Origin: CBDBUR01 sp965209065 | GTDB taxonomy: Bacteria; Pseudomonadota; Alphaproteobacteria; JAPOUT01; G958296285 | Reading direction: 5' to 3' | Assembly (NCBI GenBank): GCA_965209065.1 | Contig: OZ242373.1 | Span: 1,116,001 to 1,180,000, forward strand | Length of the DNA stretch: 64,000 nt | Shown here: positions 26,701-38,400 of the stretch, piece by piece | Numbering within the stretch: position 1 is the stretch's first letter | Layout: every line of letters begins with the position of its first letter | Notes under the pieces: model-generated | What the model was told of the DNA's origin: nothing | What the model saw: the letters and a program-made list of their open reading frames with translations, nothing else | Databases searched by the model: none | Translations under genes and position numbers: made by a program

Positions 26701-29344
26701 GCAAAGTTATCATTGTCGTTGAGAAGTTTATTGGAAAGCCTCCGCCAGAGGACATGGTAATATTCCTTGTTCCTGTATCAAAATTACCGCCAATCGTTAG
26801 CCTTCTTGTTGCGGCAAGGGTGAGCGCTTGGCTGCTTACCACTGGCGCACCTGCCGAAATAAGGGTGATATCGGCAGCGGCGATGGTTGTCGCGCTATCG
26901 GCGGAAAACTGAATGGCACCCGTCTCAGTGCTCAAGACAAGCTCGGCGTTGCCAATATCTATGGAGGCAGGCAAGATAAGGTTTGCTTTTGTCAAGACAA
27001 GCGATAGGCTCTCATTATTGGCAATCGCCCATAAGGGAACAGAGAAATCATCTGTGCCTGTATAAAAAAGGCCTGCGCCTGCTTTGTCAAAGGCATCAAA
27101 GACGGACTGGACAAAATTATCTGTGCGGTCGCTTTCTATGGCAAAGATTCCTGTGCCGAGGTTATAATTGCCGCTTATGCTAAGTGTGCCTGATACTATA
27201 ATCGTTAGGTCTTGATTAGAAGCAGAGGGTGTGTCGCCCGCGCTAAGGCTCAAATCGGCGACAAGGATGGTGGAGGCTTTATCATTTTGGAAGTTTATTG
27301 CCCCAGTTGTGATGATGGTTAAGTTATGCGGCACATCTTCGGGGCGTCTCTGCGCCCTCACCAAGCCACCAAATGTTAAGCTGCTGGTTGTAATCGTCAT
27401 ATCTTTAGCAAAAACAATATCTCTGCCAGCGGTAAGCGTAAGCCCTGCATTGGAGAAATTAACATGAGCCGAAGAGATGTTGAGTTGAAGCCTTGCGTTT
27501 AGCGTTAGGTTTCCAGAGGTTGAGCGAAACCCCGATTGACCGCCCGATGTGTCTACCATTGCGGTTAGAAAAATGTTATCTGCGTTTATGGTGAAGTTTC
27601 CACCATTAGCCACAGTAACGACGGGCGCTTCAATGGTTAGGGTTTTGAGCTCTATTGTAGGGTTGTTTGCATCGCCTAGCACGATATTTGTATCGGTAGA
27701 GATGAGAGTCAAGTTTCTGTTTGCGTTTATCATCCACGGAGCATAAGTTAAGGCGCTGCTGCCATCTGCGATTCTGGTATAAATGATGGTTAGACTGTTA
27801 GCCATAACGCTAGAGGGAGTGGGTGCCACGGTGCCGCCGAAAGAAAGGGAGATGTCGCCACTACCGACATCAAAACCACCCGCCATAGTTAGCGCATGCA
27901 CTACGGTAACGGTAAGATTTTTGTTGCTGTGGATTGGCGCGCTATCACTAGAGGTGAGCAAAGTCATATTGGCAGCAGACAAGCTGGTTTCCATATTCGG
28001 TGAGAAGTGAATGGAAGTTCCCGCAATTCCTTGATCTGTGACTCCTGTAGCCCCTGAGGTAATGCTTAGAAAGGCAAAGCCAACATTAATCTTTCCCCCT
28101 ACTGTTATATCGCCGGAAGCATAAATGCGAATATCGTTCCCTGTTCCTTGTGTGGTGGTTTCCTTTGCAGAAGTGACAATCAAATCGCCGCCGGCAAAAA
28201 GGTCAGCACTACGACTAAAATTTATTGACTCCGAGAGCGCGTTGATAATTAAATCTTTTCCAGTGACTCTAATGCCGATACTGGTAGTATTAATATTTAT
28301 TGTCGGCGCATTTAGCGTGAGACCGCCATTCTCTTTTGAGATATTCTCGTTCACCGTTATCGCGTTGCTTGCCGCAAGCGAAACATCACCGACATGATTT
28401 TGGATAGCCGCTGCCGAGATAAAAAAAGTGCCCGTAATAGAAAAGGCGCCCGCGCCATCACCTGCCGCAATCGAGCCATCGTTGATTTCGTTATTATTGG
28501 TGGCATCTGTGCCAATAATGATGTTGGCAGGGTCAAGCAGAAGTTTTGCTGATTTTATTTTTAATAGTTCAAACGAGGCGAGATGCTTTTTACCTGATAC
28601 TTCAACAAAACCACCTTCAGCATCAATGCTTCCTTGAAAGTTCGTGCTAACGTCCGACCAGATAATAACGCGCGGCGCGGTTATTAACACATCTGCTTCC
28701 ACTATCGTTTTTTGTGAATTGGCAATATCTCCCTTGCCTTGAAAACCACCACCAACTAAAACTTCTTTGCTTGCCGTTAGCCTAGCAGTTGAGCCGAGCT
28801 TAACTTCATTCGCCCCTTCAACAATAATTCTTTGCGCTTCTATTGTGCCACCAACATTAACAACATTACTATTACTTAAACTTTGTAAATGAACTTCGCC
28901 CGAAGGTGCGTTGATAACACCATTAGCTTGAACCGCGCCCGATGAAGCACTCGTGCCTGATGCACTCGCAAGCAAACCGCCAACATTCACCACCGAGCCC
29001 GCACCAAACAAAACGCCGGCGGGATTTTCTAACGCAACTTTACCATTAGCGTTAAGTGTGCCGTCAATATTCGTGGCGCTCCCATTTCTTACTTTTATAG
29101 AAATCAGCGCGGAGGTTGAAGGCTGCGATATATTCACCACCTCGCCCGAAGCGATGTCAAAGCTCTCCCAGCTTGTGGCGAGGTGCTGGCTGTGCTGTTT
29201 TATTTCCAGAGGATTCGCCAGCTCCCCGTGTCCTGCGGTGATTCTGCCTCCGTTGGGCGCGGCGTGTGTGCCAGTCGAACTAATAATAGTTGCGCTAATG
29301 GTCGCACAAAACAGCAGGCTTAATGCAAGGGTTCGTATAAGCAT
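20738..29344 (-). CDS. Giant TPS-type exoprotein 2 (filamentous haemagglutinin-like)
   Basis: 2868 residues from ATG 29344, with GAGG nine bases upstream. The signal peptide MLIRTLALSLLFCATISAT continues to about THAA-PNGG. The TPS domain follows with TSWESFDIASGEVVNISQPS, NPAGVLFGAGSVVNVGGLLA and AKLLLDPANIIIG. The long beta-helix body contains three cysteine pairs, CGSPC (codons near 25300-25320), CDGSDENC (near 23675-23700) and CAQRSC (near 23547-23566), and ends LTCSLAQSTACQ (Cys2859, Cys2867). One module has the calcium-loop-like EIDADGVLDFQD. The last ~220 residues resemble those of exoproteins 3-5. Probably an HMW1/FHA-like surface fibre; the ligand is unknown. Confidence 0.9.
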   Translation of the reverse strand: MLIRTLALSLLFCATISATIISSTGTHAAPNGGRITAGHGELANPLEIKQHSQHLATSWESFDIASGEVVNISQPSTSALISIKVRNGSATNIDGTLNANGKVALENPAGVLFGAGSVVNVGGLLASASGTSASSGAVQANGVINAPSGEVHLQSLSNSNVVNVGGTIEAQRIIVEGANEVKLGSTARLTASKEVLVGGGFQGKGDIANSQKTIVEADVLITAPRVIIWSDVSTNFQGSIDAEGGFVEVSGKKHLASFELLKIKSAKLLLDPANIIIGTDATNNNEINDGSIAAGDGAGAFSITGTFFISAAAIQNHVGDVSLAASNAITVNENISKENGGLTLNAPTININTTSIGIRVTGKDLIINALSESINFSRSADLFAGGDLIVTSAKETTTQGTGNDIRIYASGDITVGGKINVGFAFLSITSGATGVTDQGIAGTSIHFSPNMETSLSAANMTLLTSSDSAPIHSNKNLTVTVVHALTMAGGFDVGSGDISLSFGGTVAPTPSSVMANSLTIIYTRIADGSSALTYAPWMINANRNLTLISTDTNIVLGDANNPTIELKTLTIEAPVVTVANGGNFTINADNIFLTAMVDTSGGQSGFRSTSGNLTLNARLQLNISSAHVNFSNAGLTLTAGRDIVFAKDMTITTSSLTFGGLVRAQRRPEDVPHNLTIITTGAINFQNDKASTILVADLSLSAGDTPSASNQDLTIIVSGTLSISGNYNLGTGIFAIESDRTDNFVQSVFDAFDKAGAGLFYTGTDDFSVPLWAIANNESLSLVLTKANLILPASIDIGNAELVLSTETGAIQFSADSATTIAAADITLISAGAPVVSSQALTLAATRRLTIGGNFDTGTRNITMSSGGGFPINFSTTMITLLRGGRVELTSSGGTPIPSNQNLFLLGRQANVLNGPFDLGSGVLFLQGASLQQSDFDVITNKGGAGFFYEGTDDFSIPLWAIIENSNLFILATVADIIVSDSIEIGTGDISLEAEAGAIQFSANNAIRLAAKNITLISGRAPRTSNQNLTLTATETLMLGGNIDAGTGQVSMQVKTIKTDDSNTIINAGDIAIVTLPDPDPSKAEITALGNLELNAEGDITITASRIYFSSAERQDADTTNSFDLTLSAEGEIIFDKEIDIFARNVIIGGTIRAQTIVRNQQGVEIQVLTNYDVTINAIEFIQFATDKATTILGADIKLISPQTAAASNQDFTITATQAITLGGFFNTGSGDITITSGRNRAINFSNNTITSLSGGNISLLSTGRVRPRISYQMLVIRAKENLTIQTNLDAGLETIVLMAYRGSIQFNELAPNTQPIIQALNIYLIQSENTFDATAPSEFIECGSPCTPKIAFLKESAAAFRDEIPWADTEGFSLIDPNVGIIMTNIKLASGENFVIADNLGGLATIDGNRALDLGDLPLVIEIDTTHRNRDISILYNGNNITSISAGYIKLFGRALVGSSGSGSLTLTSASDIDFGVGYNFSSAPEDFIVNAEYSFNAISSGYEHPQYQNATYIRAAEITISTKRPATSGKSNMVLQANIITIEGGGLDAGNNAIFFQNTSGGNDPQVRFVDSPTLTARVLYINQGATFIEGASAILRHTESVRFRFAITQTIYSWMFQEQKDTFIHSDPSLVVRIDIRLGDATLSLSSNGNVQFESATPNSKLTLDAREIILSQDDPFTSEPPVIFTQPEHLSLETNGAQETYPWMFQNGRHTSIIAQEITINDDIDIATKSGGDLTLVATNQIKFIPDVPISIRARNINLIAGASFADSTVINGDITIDAQLNLNLYGSFRAGNDKAISLSYGGALTHFREVVTPENQSLLVSMPNNFRLETNQLSVTSRGTSTFLVGQWVASASRTVTITALSGQVTFVNGIGNFSLCDGSDENCGNLTIAAQNIELDLGSALTIKAGTIELQAQQVNDNLLPGCAQRSCIFASGGIADFTLQALNGDITIRAGTLNVNSISSPPPSVPAPQKVFLLTTDTIVFGTDIVVNAGDIRLSNNLMAMGDLQINTTLQGAIRFDGTQTATIRGKGDILLNSNVSAAVSNQNLEVYAKGNLTIQGAFNIGSGEMTLIAGDGVSDGSSGVISFGAMALDINGNLIEQNVILTAASITLRQNGAPFASQVSATFTLPSGGQPLVDGKPLARYLGDEAQEKYDWFDVPMTLYNAGTEDIDILALIASDSIIANGEFSRFEIDADGVLDFQDQTITLITEGDIIFPDSIREIKASALTLQGENITFENRAALNIRGNFTLGGNLSSTNALTIRAHRIIIEMASNIVATSLNIITGSLGAGEATILNRGNQPLRLEASAGDITISANIDIRHNGMGDLTLLAAEEIIFTRATSIQARNIELGGVVRAVSTINGETTRQNLTLIAVGELRFAADKATTISAKSLSLTSPQAGASSQNLTLIAEGDLTLAGNIDIGNRAGAMKLVAGAGAGRGIIIFNNVTLTASAISLEQDGAPFTENQAANATFQIGESQNTLPYILYSGTRKQESVTWAQQFGLFSNQNVNLEDALKNGGVFENRDQDNSLNVVIDLTDETEAFKRNFIVDSDGKFIVPNGAVSIKADVISIRAQSIENSENSDDGITKPIILEASEAVIINADIISTADIIIRAPQIIFSGTKSVRLVGQNIVLNPPQSTADPRGKQEANNQNVELVAMGNIEIGNNINIGFGTLILDARGEIITPSRDIRIIANRIIHKSGRINNAGNLYIEAANDILLSDDVVANNHITLKAGGSIVTRDADAEIEARGEDSNLTFEQKSALRQNYALTLKASGDLRIVGPINRGTAALSLEAGGSVDFTDATLITAGSVAIEQGEPFNPAVSTIFTTLPELTYTGTQPISIVAWAARLTCSLAQSTACQ

Positions 29345-29373
29345 AGAAAGTTTCCTCGATCTCGGTTAAGTTT

Positions 29374-29402
29374 ATGATATAGAAATTATCGCTTTTTTTC
29401 AA
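29374..29402 (-). promoter_or_regulatory. Sigma70-type promoter of exoprotein 2
   Basis: TTGAAA (29402-29397), 17-bp spacer, TATCAT (29379-29374) on the minus strand, starting 11 bp after the stop of exoprotein 3 and 30 bp before the ATG of exoprotein 2. The same TTGAAA-N17-TANNAT arrangement precedes all four paralogues whose 5' ends are visible. Confidence 0.75.
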
Positions 29403-29413
29403 GCGGTAAATGC

Positions 29414-32400
29414 TTACTGACAGATGGGGGCTTTCGCGTTGGGGCAAAGGACGCTCCCTGCGGTGAAAGCAGAGGTAAGGGTGAGTGCGCCGCGCGCGCC
29501 TGTATCATCGGCGGGAGCGGCGCCGGCATCGAGGGTTACGGTCGCGTTGCCTCTATCGAGTCTGCCCCTAACCGTAACGCTCCCCGCCGCTTTCAAGGTG
29601 AGGGGGTAGTTTTGTCTCACCCCATATTTCTGCTCGAATAGGATTGAGTGGTTGAGGGTATCGCCATCGTCATCTGGGCTAGAGCCGATAGCCTCGATGG
29701 TGGTGGGTGCGTTTGGCGTAATGATAGAGCCTTCCGCGCTCAAAATGATATTGCCGTTCGCGGTGATATTATTCATCAGGATAATATCATTTTGGGAGAA
29801 CAGCACGATAGAGAAGTTGCCTATATTTTCGTTTGCGCTGGGGTTATAGACGATGCGATTAGCCACGATAATAACATTTCTGCTCGGCGCCATAATTCTG
29901 TTAGCTTGAAGTTTCAGCGTGCCGAATCCTATATTGATATTATTATTGAACATAATATCTCCGCTGGCGACCAGCTCTACATTTTGGTTATTCCCATCAG
30001 GCATACCGCTCTCATCCATACCTTCGGGCAGGTCAATCATAATGTTTTGGGCTTCTAGGCGCACGGGTTTGGCGTTAGAGAACCTAACGCGCGGCGCTTT
30101 AATGATAATGTTTGCGGTAGAAACTATATCGGCACTAATCACCACCATCTGGATTGCTTCAAGCACAAGCGGTTGAGAAAGGCTTTCGCCTGTGGCAGTG
30201 CGAATGCTTTTCGCTGTAATGGTAATAAAGTTAGCTTTAATCGTCACCGCGCCGTCAGGCAAAATGAAGTTTTCGTCGGAGTTAATGATGAAATTTCTTT
30301 GGTCTTCTTCGGTTACATCTACGACCATGACGCCATCATCATCGGGAGTGGCGGTGAATTCATCTTCTAAGACGATATCGTCGGAAGAGAAAACGCCTTG
30401 TTGTCGCGCCCAGCTAACCCCCGGTTGCGCGCCACTGCCTATGTAGATAATACGAGGCAGCTCATCTTCGGTTGTGCCGATTTGGAAATTAACATCGGGC
30501 TTGGCGGTTGGAAAAACCGCGCCATCTTGCGTGAGCCTTATCTCGCGCGCGCTAAGTGTGGGTGTGCCTGTGAAAATAATTATGCCGCTGTTATTGCCTG
30601 CGCTATCCTCTACGGCTGCGCCTAGAGTCATTATGCCGCCAGTAGTAGAATCATTGCCGATATCGAAGCTGCCTTGAAGCGTGATGCTACCGCCCGCTGC
30701 AATAATCGTGAGGTCTTCGTTGCTCGCAGTTCCTGCGTTGGGGGAGGTGAGGGTTATATTCGCACTGACTATCGAGGTGGGTTTATCATTGGCGAAGGTT
30801 ATTTTATCGCTAACGACAAACGTCAAGTCGTGTAGTCTGACTGACTCTCCGCTTACCGAGCCTGCCCTTATGGTGCCGCCGAGCGTTAGATTGCCAAGCC
30901 CTCCGGTAGTTTCGGTGCTTTGGGCAAAAACGATTACCCCACCTGCTTCTAAAGTAACGGCAGATTGGTCAGCGCCCACTATTACTTGGAAATCTAACGA
31001 AAGACTACCTAAAGCCTTCAAGGTTAAGTTGCTTTGATTGGTTAGTTCGATTCCTTCCTTTGTGCTGGTAGTAGGATCTATTGTGTTTGAAATGCTTATG
31101 TTGTTCGCGGTGATGATGGCGTCTGCCGCCACGATGACCTTATGAACGCCCATATTTATGGTTAAGTCGCCATTGCCTAAATTGATATCTGCCTCAATGA
31201 TGATGGGGGCGGTGCGGGAAGTAAGCGTGAGGTTTCTATTTTCGTTTGAGTCGCCAGCCATCCATGCGGCATAGGTTAATCCGTCCATTCCCGTATAAAT
31301 GAGTGTGAGGTTATCGGCTTGCATGGTAGTTGGCGCGGGGGTTTGCGCGGCAGTGCCGGCGAAACCGAATAAGGCGTCGCCTGTGCCGAGCTTATAATTG
31401 CCGTTCATGGTCAGCACGCCGGCGGCGATAAGGGTGAGGTTTGCATTGCTTGCGTTGGTTTGCGCGGTGGGAGAAGCGAGTGTGATGTCTGCGCCGCTGA
31501 TGGTGGTAGCGGCGGCGAAGATTATTTGCGCGCGCGCGGTGAGCGATAGGTCGTGCTGGACGGCGGCGGCGGGGTCGCCGCTTTCAGCCTTGACGATACC
31601 ACCGAGCGTGATGTTATTGGCTTGAACATCGGTTGCTTGGGGGAAAAGGATTTCGCCATCAAGTGCGGTGGTTGAGAGGGCAAGGTTGCCCTCGCCTGTT
31701 CCTGCGCCCCCACCACTATCGCCGTGGCGCAGGTCAATGTTGGCGGCGGTGAGCGTGATATTGCCGGTAGTAGCGGTAAGCGTTAAAGATTGATTATCGA
31801 TATTACGAATAGCTGAAGTTGCGCCTGTGCCTGTGCCGCTCATTGTGAGCGTGATGTCAGTTGCGGTGAGCGTGAGGTTTTGCGTCAAGCTAAGGTCGCC
31901 GCCTTCTAGCACCAAGGCGGCGGTGCTGGTTAGGCTTGGCACGTCTAGAGTTAAGAGTCTTGTGGTGGCGATAGTTAGAGCGGCAAAATCTGTCACGCCT
32001 CCCGCGCCGTCATCTAGCCCGATGTTGGCGGCGGTGAGCGTTAAGCTGTTCGCCACAATGCGGGTCAAGGTGGCGGGGAAAATAATATCGCCTGTAGCGA
32101 TAAGTTCTATCCCGTTATCGCCAAAATCTAGCACGCCGCTTTCAAAGGTAAAATCGGGGCTTGCGCTAAGAATATCTGCCAGAGTTATGGTTGCCATTTC
32201 AACTCTAATGGAGTCATCAAGCAGCACAAACCAGGAGTCTTCCTCAGGCTCTAGCTGCGTGAGGGTGTTGCCGGTGTAGCGCACGCCTGGCTTTACATTT
32301 TCGGGCAGGATAAAGGTTGCGGGTGCTGTTGTGCTGAGGGTGAAGACGGCGGCATTTTGTCTCATCTCAACCGCCCCTGCGGTGATAGTGGTGGTTGTGC

Positions 32401-35400
32401 CTGCGGGGAAAATTATTTGCCCTGTGCCACCTGCCACGCCGGCGTTTAATATCAGCGTTCCTGTGCCGATACTGAAAGCACTATCTCTAAAAAGACTAAT
32501 ATCAAGATTTGCAAGGGCAAGGGTTATATTGCCCGAAGCATTGACCGTTAAATCAAAGCCAGTATTACCAGCCCCAAAATCAGTTTGCACAGGAGTAGTT
32601 CTAAAAATAAGCCTCACATTTTTGGCAATAATGGTGAGTGCCGAAGTGAGCTGAAGCCGGTTGATGCCATTCCCAAGAAAAATATCATGCCGCACAAGGT
32701 TGCCAGCATTATTTGTGCTTTCAGCCCTGAAGATGCCACCAATTTCTACCATTGCGCCCACATTTATAGAAAGGTTGCTGGTGGTAATAATTTCCCCTGT
32801 TATATTATCAGTTTTATTAACATCTGCCTCTAAAACAAGAGCCCCCGCATCGGTTTCAATGCTTACAGACCCCCCTGTTGCATGATGAAAACTTAAATTT
32901 TCTAAAGCCCTGAATGCAATGTCGGCATTATTACTACTCCTAATATACGAGGCGGCACCAGTTGTTCTATGAACGATTATATCTATATTTCTTGCCTCTA
33001 TTGATGTAGCTTGTCCTACTTCTAACTCCCTTGAGTTTAAGGTTAAATTACCCGTTCCTAAATTGAGCGTGGCATTGGTGAACAATGAACCAAATACATG
33101 AATAGGTCTTTGAGTGTTTGTTGTAATAGAGAGGTCTCTATTCTCTCCATTCTCTGGCACCATCCATGCGTTGATGAGAAATCTAGTGTCCACCGTGCCG
33201 GTAACGGTAATGGTGAGGCTATCGGTATTGAAAGTGGTGGGTTGCGCCACTGAATTAGGGGTTCCAATACCCGTGCTTGCGCCATTTCCTGTTCCGCCAT
33301 AAGTGAGGGAGACATCGCCTGTGCCGAAGTCATAATTTCCGCCAATCTTAAAATTGCCGTTGGCGGTGAGCGTGAAGGCTTGGTTAGTGATATTGCCCGC
33401 CGTTGGAGAATCCAGCGTAATATCGCCGCCAGTAATAACAATCGCTCTATCGGCAAAATTAAGTTGCGCGCGAGGCAGAAGCATCAGGTTGTGGTTAGTG
33501 ATAACGTCAGGGTCGGCGGGGTCTGCGGCGGGGGTGGAGGTCTGCGCCCGCACCGAGCCGCCAAGCGTAATGTTATTAGCGCGAATGCTCGTATTGGCAA
33601 GGAGAATAATATCGTTGCCCGCAATGGTATTGAGGGTGAGGTTGCCCTCGCCGGTTTCATCACCCGCGCTTGCGCCTGTATGGCGCAGGTCAATGGTGGC
33701 GGCGGTGAGCGTGATGCCGCCGCCAGTCGCGGTAAGCGTTAAAGATTGATTATCGGCATTACGGATAGCCGCCGCCGCGCCTGTGCCGGTGGCGGCGGTA
33801 GTGATGGTGATTTCGGTTGCCGTGAGGTTGAGGTCTCCCGTCATATCGAGCGCGACCGCCTCTATCACCAGCGCGCCGTTGAGTGCGAGCGTGAGCGCGG
33901 GCAGGGACAAAACGCCTCTCACGGCAAATTTCAAGTCGGCGGGGAAAGCGCCCGTGCCACCACCACCACTAGGGGCAAGCCCAATACTAGCGGCGGAGAG
34001 AATCAACCCCCCTGCTCTAATTTCGGTGATGCCGTCAGGGAAGATGATGTTAGCGGTGGTGCTAAGCACAATAACTTCATTGCCGAGGTTCAGCACGCCG
34101 CCCTCAAAAGTGGCGGAGGCGAAATCGGGGGTCGTCAGCAGGGTCGTAATGTTTATATCGCTTGTGCTTGTAATGGTAATGCGCGAGAGTTCAAACCACG
34201 AGCTTCCGTCCTCGGCTGGCTCTGCTTGAACCTCGCTACCGGTATATATCACGCGCGGCTTTAGTGGGTCGTTGTTCGGCAGTCTAAAGGTGGCGGGTGG
34301 TTTCGCGGTGGGGTCAAACACGGCAGCATTTTGGCTTAACCTAATCGCCCCCGCAGTAATGGTAGGCGTTGAATTGAAAATTGCCTGCCCTGTGCCACCT
34401 TCCACGCCGGCATTTAATATCAGCGTTCCGGTGCCAAGACTTAAAGCACCCCATAAAATTATATCGCCCGAAGCATTTACCGTGAAATCAAAGCCAGTAT
34501 TCGCGGGTTCATCGGCAGTAGCAAAAACCGATTGCGCGACATTGTTAATATTAAGCCTCACATCTGCGCCGATAATGGTAAGTGCCGAAGCGAGCTTAAG
34601 CTGGAAGTTGCCAAGCCCAAGAAAGACATTATGCCGCACGAGATTGCCCTCATTGTCCATACTTTCAGCCCTGATGATGCCGCCAATTTCTATTGTTGCG
34701 CCCCCAGCAGTCAGCATAGCAAGGACGCTGGTGGCAATAATTTCCCCGGTTATATTATCAGTTTTATTAACATCTGCCTCTAAAACAAGATTTCCTCTAC
34801 CGCCAAAGGCTCGTTCGGTTTGAATTCTTATAACCTCTCCTGTTGCATGATGGAAACTGATATTTTCTAAAGCCCTGAATGTAATGTCGATATCGAGCCT
34901 AGATACACCCCCAATATTTTTATCGGTGCTCTCTTTATGAAGTGTTATATCTATATTTCTTGCCTCTATTTCTATACTTGACCCTATTGTTAATTCCAAT
35001 GCGTTTAAGGTTAAATTGCCCGTTCCTAAATTGATACCTAATCCCGAAGCTGTCCGTAAAGTTCTTTGAGGGTTTAATGTAATAGAGAGGTCTCTATTCT
35101 CTGCCTCCTCTCCCGCCATCCATGCGTCGACGCGAAATGCAGTGCTACTTGAAGCTGTAGGGTTCTCCTCGTCTGTAGTAGTAATGTTAATGGTGAGGCT
35201 ATCAGTCTTAAAGGAGGTAGGCTTGCTATTAACATTTATAATACCCGTGCTTGATACGTCGCCGCTATAAGTGAGGGAGACATCGCCTAAAGGTCCCTCG
35301 CCTGAGCCGAAATCATAACTTCCAGTGATAACAAATTTGCCGTTGGCGGTAAGCGTAAAAGCTTGGTTGCTGGTATTGCCCTCGGTCGGTGAATCCAGCG

Positions 35401-38400
35401 TAATATCGCCGCCAGTAATAACAATCGCTCTATCGGCGGAAAAGTTGAGTTGCGCGCGCGGCAGAAGCATCAGGTTATGGTTGGTGATACTGGAATCGGT
35501 TGGGTCTATAGTTTGCGCGCGCAGCGAGCCGCCAAGCGTTATGTTATTGGCGCGCATAGTCGTATTGGCAAGCAGAACAATATCCTCACCCGCAATCGTA
35601 TTAAGAATGAGGTTGCCTTCGCCTGTGCCGGAGCTTGCGTGTCGCAGGTCAATCTGCGCGGCGGTGAGCGTGATATCGCCGCCAGTCGCGGTAAGCGTCA
35701 AAGATTGATTATCGGCATTACGGATAGCGGCGGCAGCGCCTTCACCTGCGGTGCTCAGCGCGAGCGTGATGTCAGTTGCGCTAAGCGTAACATCGCCGGC
35801 GATATTGAGCGCGGCGGCTTCAATCACCAGCGCGCCGCTAACAGCGAGCGTGAGTGCGGGCAGGGAGAGACTTCGGGTAACGGCAATTCTCAAAGCGGCG
35901 GGAAAAGGCGCGGTGCCGTCCCCAAGCCCAATACTAGCGGCGGAGAGAATCAAGCCCCCTGCTCTAATTTCGGTAATGCCGTCAGGAAAGATGATGTTAG
36001 CGGAGGTGATGAGCTCGACGATTTCATTGCCGAAATCGAGCACGCCGCCGGCAAAAGTGGCAGGCGTGGAGGAGACGATATCGGCGATGATGATATTGTT
36101 TGCGCCGCCGTTAAAGGTGGTTCGGGCGAGCTCAAACCACTGGGCGGCGGAGGGCTCTGCCTGCGCGAGCGGGTCGGCGCCGGTGTAGCTCACGCGCGGC
36201 TTGCCGCCACCGATAATGCTGAAGGTGGCAGGGCGCACGGCGGGGTTAAACACCGCACCATCTTGCGCGAGGGAAATCGCACCCGCGCTCAGCGTGAGCG
36301 CGTTGAGATAGGAAATCGTGCCAGTGCCAGCACCATCGCCAGCCGTGAGCCTTAACGCACCTGTGCCAAAGTTGTAGCTGTCTCTAAGCATTATATTGCC
36401 GCTGGCGGTAATGGTTAAATTAGCGCCGGTATTCGCCGCGGGCGTGTAGCCCTCATCAAATATAAGCTGTATATTTTTACCTGTGATTGTGGTATCGGCA
36501 GTGGGTCTAAAGTCGCCGTCATAAACTCTACCGCCCAATGAACTTATCATTACCAAATCGGTAAGCGTTGCGCTGGCATCATCAAGTTCGGTTTGCGCTT
36601 TAATCGTCCTGCTAACATAAAAAGCAATTACTGCGATAGTGGTGGTTGGTTTGGTGAAAAGCACCACGCCGCCGGCGGTTAAACTTAATCTGCCATTGAC
36701 TGCCGAAAAACTGAGCTCTGCCCCGCGAGCATTAAAAACTATTTGAGGCACATCAATGATGATATTATCTGTGGCAGTTAACGTTAAATCACCCCGACTA
36801 ACACTCCCCGAAAAGGCGATGCCGGTGCTAGAGCTTCTTGCGGTTAAAGTGATATTGCCCGCAGTAATGCTTCTTGCGGTTTGTTGAGAAAAGCGGAAAT
36901 CCCAGCCGTCTAAAATCAAATCCCCTGTGCCTATATTAATATCAGCATTTATCAAAATACGACCGCCGGTATCTGTATCTCTGGTGGTTCTAATCGTCAG
37001 GGGTTGGTTCATCACCGCTACCATCCAGCTTTGTATGGTAAGCGCGGAGGTGCCACCATACGTAATGGTTAAGTGGCGGGCGGTAAAACTGCCCGATGAA
37101 GCAGGCGAACTATTATAAGTAAGAGAAGCCACGCCACCATCAGCACCGCCACCAATATCAAAATTGCCGCTAATACTAAAACTGCCTGAAGCATCAAGCG
37201 TAAAGTTTTGCTCGCTTGCCGTTGTTTGCGCGGTGGGGGAAACAAGCGCAATGCTTGCCCCACTTATGCTGGTGGGTTTGGTAGTAGGAAAGATTATTTG
37301 CGCCCGCGCGTTAAGCGTGAGGTCGTGTCGCGTGGGGGTTGCACCACTCTCCGCCTTTATAATGCCGCCAAGCGTTATATTGTTAGCGTTTATTATGGTG
37401 TTTCGCCCAAAAAGAATCTCTCCATTCGCGTTGGTGGTTGTGAGGGTTAAGTTGCCCTCCCCTGTTCCGTCCCCTGCGCTTGCGCCTGTGTGGCGCAGGT
37501 CAAGGTTGGCAGCAGTAAGCGTGATATTGCCGGTAGTAGCGCTAAGCGTTAAAGATTGATTGTCGGCATTATGAATGGCGGAAGTGGCACCCGTGCCGGT
37601 GCTAGTCATCGTTATGGTGATGTCAGTTGCCTCAAGCGCAAGGGTTTGCATTAAGCTAAGTGCTGCGCCCTCTAGCACCAAAGCGGCGGTGCTAGTTAGG
37701 CTTGGCACATCAAGGGTTAAAAAGCGTGTGATAGCAAAGGTTAAAGCACCAAAATCTGTTAGCCCTCCCGCGCTGTCATCTAAACCAATATTGGCGGCGG
37801 TGAGCGTTAAGTTGCCAGCTACAATGCGCGTTAAGGTGGCGGGGAATATAATATCACCAGTAGCGGTAAGCACTACCTCATTATCGCCAAAATCTAACAC
37901 ACCACTTTCAAAGGTAAAATCACTGCTTGCGCCAAGAATATCTGTCAGCGTTATATTTGCCCCTTCAACCCTAACGGTTTCATCAAGCAACACAAACCAA
38001 GAATCCTCCTCTGGCGCCAGCTGCGTGAGGGTGGTGCCAGTATATTCCACCCGCGGTTTGATGATATCACCATCGACATTCTCGAAAGTGACACGCGGAG
38101 GCGTGCTGGGGTCAAACACCGCACCATTTTGCGTGAACCTCATCGCGCCTGCTGTGAAAATGTGTTGATTTATGGATGCTGGCGCGTCCATAAATATAAT
38201 AGAGCCTGTTGCCCCATCGCCGGCGGTAAGGCTTAACGTGCCGGTGCCTAAACTTAAAACACGGCTTGCAAACACACCAGGTCTAATGGTGAAAGGCTCA
38301 GCACTAAAGACTATATTGCCCGAAGTATTTACGGTTAAATCAACGCCATCATCTGTTGCGTTGGCATTGGTAAAATTAGTTTGCGCGACATTGCTAATAT